Part shown: positions 62,388 to 64,000 of the stretch, piece by piece
How positions within the stretch are numbered: position 1 is the first letter of the stretch
Layout of the letters: each line of letters starts with the position of its first letter
Source: an uncultured Caulobacter sp.
GTDB lineage: Bacteria > Pseudomonadota > Alphaproteobacteria > Caulobacterales > Caulobacteraceae
DNA: 64,000 nt
NCBI RefSeq assembly: GCF_947036865.1
Contig: NZ_CAMQSF010000006.1
Span: 58,460-122,459, forward strand
Reading direction: 5' to 3'
Made by a program: the position numbers and the translations under genes
Notes under the pieces: generated by a model
Databases searched by the model: none
What the model saw: only the letters and a program-made list of their open reading frames with translations
What the model was told of the DNA's origin: nothing

Positions 62388-62408
62388 TATTCAGGCTCCG
62401 CTCTCGTC

Positions 62409-62621
62409 ATGGATCTCAAGGAGGTCATGGCGATCAATCTGCGTCGGATACGTCATGACAAGCAATTGACGCAGGAGGAGTTAGCGGACAGCGCCAGCCT
62501 GAGCGCGCGCTACATCGGTGCGATCGAGCGTGCCGATGTGTCGGCCAGCGTCACCGTCCTCGGTCAGATCGCTGAAGCCTTGGGTGTCGAACCGGCTGAG
62601 CTCGTGACGAAATCAGGTTGA
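62409..62621 (+). CDS. XRE-family regulator
   Basis: A 70-residue protein that is almost entirely a Cro/C1 helix-turn-helix: VMAINLRRIRHDKQLTQEELADSASLSARYIGAIERADVSASVTVLGQIAEALGVEPAELV. ATG 62409 is preferred; ATG 62427 is only three bases after an AAGGAGG and would shorten the fold. A strong palindrome lies directly upstream. It probably governs the divergent DUF2285-traG direction as well as itself. It overlaps the convergent LysR gene by nine bases. Confidence 0.88.
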   Translation: MDLKEVMAINLRRIRHDKQLTQEELADSASLSARYIGAIERADVSASVTVLGQIAEALGVEPAELVTKSG

Positions 62622-63560
62622 GCAGCTCATCTCGGCGGCGAGGTCGAGCAGGTTCTTCAGCGCTTGGCTGCGATTATGCGGTGACCATACCGCGCTGAAC
62701 TTCGCGCGCTCGGTCTCGTCGGCGATCTGCCGGAACACGACGCCGGGAAACGGAACGTGGGATGCGGCCTCCGTGGTCAGCGCAATCCCTTCGCCCGCCG
62801 CGACCATGTGCATGAGCGTGTCGCGGCCGACATCGCAGCGGCGGAGATGTGGTGTCTTCTCCCGCTCGGAGAGACGACGGACGATATGATCCCGTAATTG
62901 CGGGCCAGCGCCGCCCTGCCGAACGAGAAAGGCTCCCGGCGCAAGGTCCGACCATAGAATGCTATCCAGTACGGCCAATCGATGCTGGACAGGCAGAGCG
63001 ATGACGAAAGTCTCGTTCCATAGCCGCCGGGAATGGCAGTCCGGGGCATCTACAGCGCCCATGATGAAAGCGATGTCGAGCTTGCCTTCCCGAACTTGGC
63101 TCGTCGTCTCGGACGAAAGCCCTTCCACGACGGACTGCTCAATGTCCGGGTACGCTTCCCGGTATAGGCATCGCAAATCGGCGAGGAAGCCAGCCGCGAT
63201 GGAGGAATGCAGCCCTATGCCGAGACGCCCAACCGTGCCGTTCGCAATCACTCCGGCTGTTTTGATGGCGTGGTCGAGATGCTCAATGCCTGCCGCTATC
63301 TCCGCTACGAAAAGGCGTCCGGCATCCGTCAGCCGAACGCCGCGATGACGACGCTCAAACAGAAGGATGCCGAGTTCGTCCTCCAGCATCTTGATCCGGG
63401 TGCTGACGCTGGACTGGCTCACGCCCAGCCTGTTGGCCGCATGGCGGAAGTTCAGATATTCAGCGACGGTCAAAGTTTGGATCAGGGATGCCATTGGAAT
63501 GCGAGAGCCGAGAAGCGTCCCCTTCAACAAGGAGGGAGGCAGATCGCAACTATAACGCAT
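62613..63560 (-). CDS. LysR-family transcriptional regulator
   Basis: A 315-residue regulator from ATG 63560 (ATG 63494 is an alternative; neither has a good ribosome-binding site). The helix-turn-helix is SLIQTLTVAEYLNFRHAANRLGVSQSSVSTRIKMLEDELGILLFERRHRGVRLTDAGRLFV. The effector domain contains GRLGIGLHSSIAAGFLADLRCLYREAYPDIEQSVVEG...KLDIAFIMGAVD and MVAAGEGIALTTEAASHVPFPGVVFRQI. The target is unknown; the usual divergent partner is absent because a pyridoxal-kinase fragment lies upstream in the same orientation. Confidence 0.9.
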   Translation of the reverse strand: MRYSCDLPPSLLKGTLLGSRIPMASLIQTLTVAEYLNFRHAANRLGVSQSSVSTRIKMLEDELGILLFERRHRGVRLTDAGRLFVAEIAAGIEHLDHAIKTAGVIANGTVGRLGIGLHSSIAAGFLADLRCLYREAYPDIEQSVVEGLSSETTSQVREGKLDIAFIMGAVDAPDCHSRRLWNETFVIALPVQHRLAVLDSILWSDLAPGAFLVRQGGAGPQLRDHIVRRLSEREKTPHLRRCDVGRDTLMHMVAAGEGIALTTEAASHVPFPGVVFRQIADETERAKFSAVWSPHNRSQALKNLLDLAAEMSCST

Positions 63561-63585
63561 TTTTTTGGAGCGCCGCATCGCTTCT

Positions 63586-63987
63586 CTATAGACCGCCTTG
63601 CGGCACAACTGAGATCGACCAATCTGTTGTGTTTTGTCCGGCTGCCCGAGAGCCGGTTTCTGTCGCGACGATCAGCATCTCTTTCGATCGGGCGATGAGG
63701 GTCCGTTGCAGGATCGCAAATATATACTGGGACGCTGCATTTACCGAAGTAGCCAATGAACTTCCGTTGCAGAGCTCGGCGACCAGAAGCGCCGCGAAGA
63801 GATCGCCTGTGCCCGACGGCCGAATAGGTAATCGCGGATTTGGAACTCGGTGCAGCGTGTCGGCCAGACACAGCACCGTCTCGGTGAGATCTGGCGGCGT
63901 ATCGTCGAGCGCCACCCCGGTCACGATGATGGCTCCAGTCCCGTTTTGTCCGCCGTCAGCGCCCATGAGACAGATTGAGGGTTCCGT
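63586..63987 (-). pseudogene. C-terminal part of a pyridoxal kinase (PdxY/PdxK-like), probably disrupted
   Basis: About 126 residues resemble the last half of pyridoxal kinases: TGAIIVTGVALDD, then the ribokinase-type catalytic motif SGTGDLFAALLVAELCNG in IRPSGTGDLFAALL, and SVNAASQYIFAILQRTLI. Full-length enzymes have about 285 residues. An in-frame TAA at 63988-63990 blocks upstream extension, so either the gene is truncated or a frameshift joins it to sequence beyond the window. It lies 25 bp before the LysR gene on the same strand. Confidence 0.65.
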
Positions 63988-64000
63988 TTAGAGGAGGGTT

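Larger units (their letters stand above)
45090..64000. mobile_element. Integrative conjugative element, left end at tRNA-Ser, right end outside window
   Basis: The element comprises a serine recombinase abutting a tRNA 3' end, a complete trb-type mating-pair operon, a VirD4-type coupling protein, small regulators and cargo. From the tRNA onward gene content and composition change from host-like to element-like. The relaxase, replication/partition genes and second attachment site are not in the window. The left attachment core probably lies in the T-arm to CCA part of the tRNA gene (about 45151-45179). Confident as a mobile element; the exact boundary is inferred. Confidence 0.88.

Noticed and set aside
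1..64000. CRISPR array, rRNA operon, insertion sequence or prophage genes
   Set aside because: No regularly spaced direct repeats, no rRNA-like sequence, no transposase other than the serine recombinase, and no phage structural genes were seen.

Overview
The window is high-GC alphaproteobacterial chromosome. Several long TonB-dependent receptors, a ManD-type mannonate dehydratase, FecI/FecR signalling and short REP-like inverted repeats suggest a Caulobacter-like member of the Caulobacteraceae. That placement comes from gene content alone; no 16S gene or database search supports it. The left 45 kb looks like host chromosome. From a tRNA-Ser gene at 45090-45179 to the right end the sequence is an integrative conjugative element whose far end lies outside the window.

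Host part, left to right. A 5'-truncated acyl-CoA synthetase, an ankyrin-repeat protein, a periplasmic cyclophilin and an MHS-type MFS symporter come first. Next is a surface-signalling operon: ECF sigma factor, FecR anti-sigma, STN-containing TonB receptor and gamma-glutamyltransferase. A second operon joins a small periplasmic protein, a BtuB-like receptor and a methyl-accepting chemotaxis protein. A heme-binding GlcG/HbpS-like protein and a large M14 carboxypeptidase follow.

From 21.5 to 43.2 kb lies a polyuronide-utilisation region: two TonB receptors, a GH105-like unsaturated uronyl hydrolase, an alginate-lyase-family protein, a large exported protein that may be an uncharacterised polysaccharide lyase, a GH43 and a GH2 beta-glucuronidase, an ExuT-like transporter, ManD, and a FadR-subfamily GntR regulator. 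Near-identical palindromes of the form TGGT-N3-RCCA stand in front of manD, the two lyase genes and the beta-glucuronidase, which suggests one regulon under the GntR protein. Enzymes would cut an external glucuronate-containing glycan, receptors and the MFS carrier would import products, and ManD would feed mannonate to 2-keto-3-deoxygluconate. Glucuronate isomerase and fructuronate reductase genes are not in the window. A cluster of small lower-GC unknown genes (28.5-29.9 kb) interrupts the region. TetR and MsrA genes close the host part.

Integrated element (45.1 kb to end). A large serine recombinase ends inside the 3' end of tRNA-Ser and is translationally coupled to a small HTH regulator. 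A complete trb mating-pair operon follows on the minus strand (trbB-C-D-E-J-K-L-F-G-I plus a DUF2274-type protein), with almost every gene overlapping the next. Upstream are a ribbon-helix-helix protein and the VirD4/TraG coupling protein. A DoxX / glutathione S-transferase / MarR cassette sits between the ribbon-helix-helix gene and trbB, where I expect no genes, and looks like cargo dropped into the transfer operon. A DUF2285-like gene, a XRE regulator with a strong palindrome, a LysR regulator and the C-terminal part of a pyridoxal kinase complete the window. No CRISPR array, rRNA or insertion sequence was seen.
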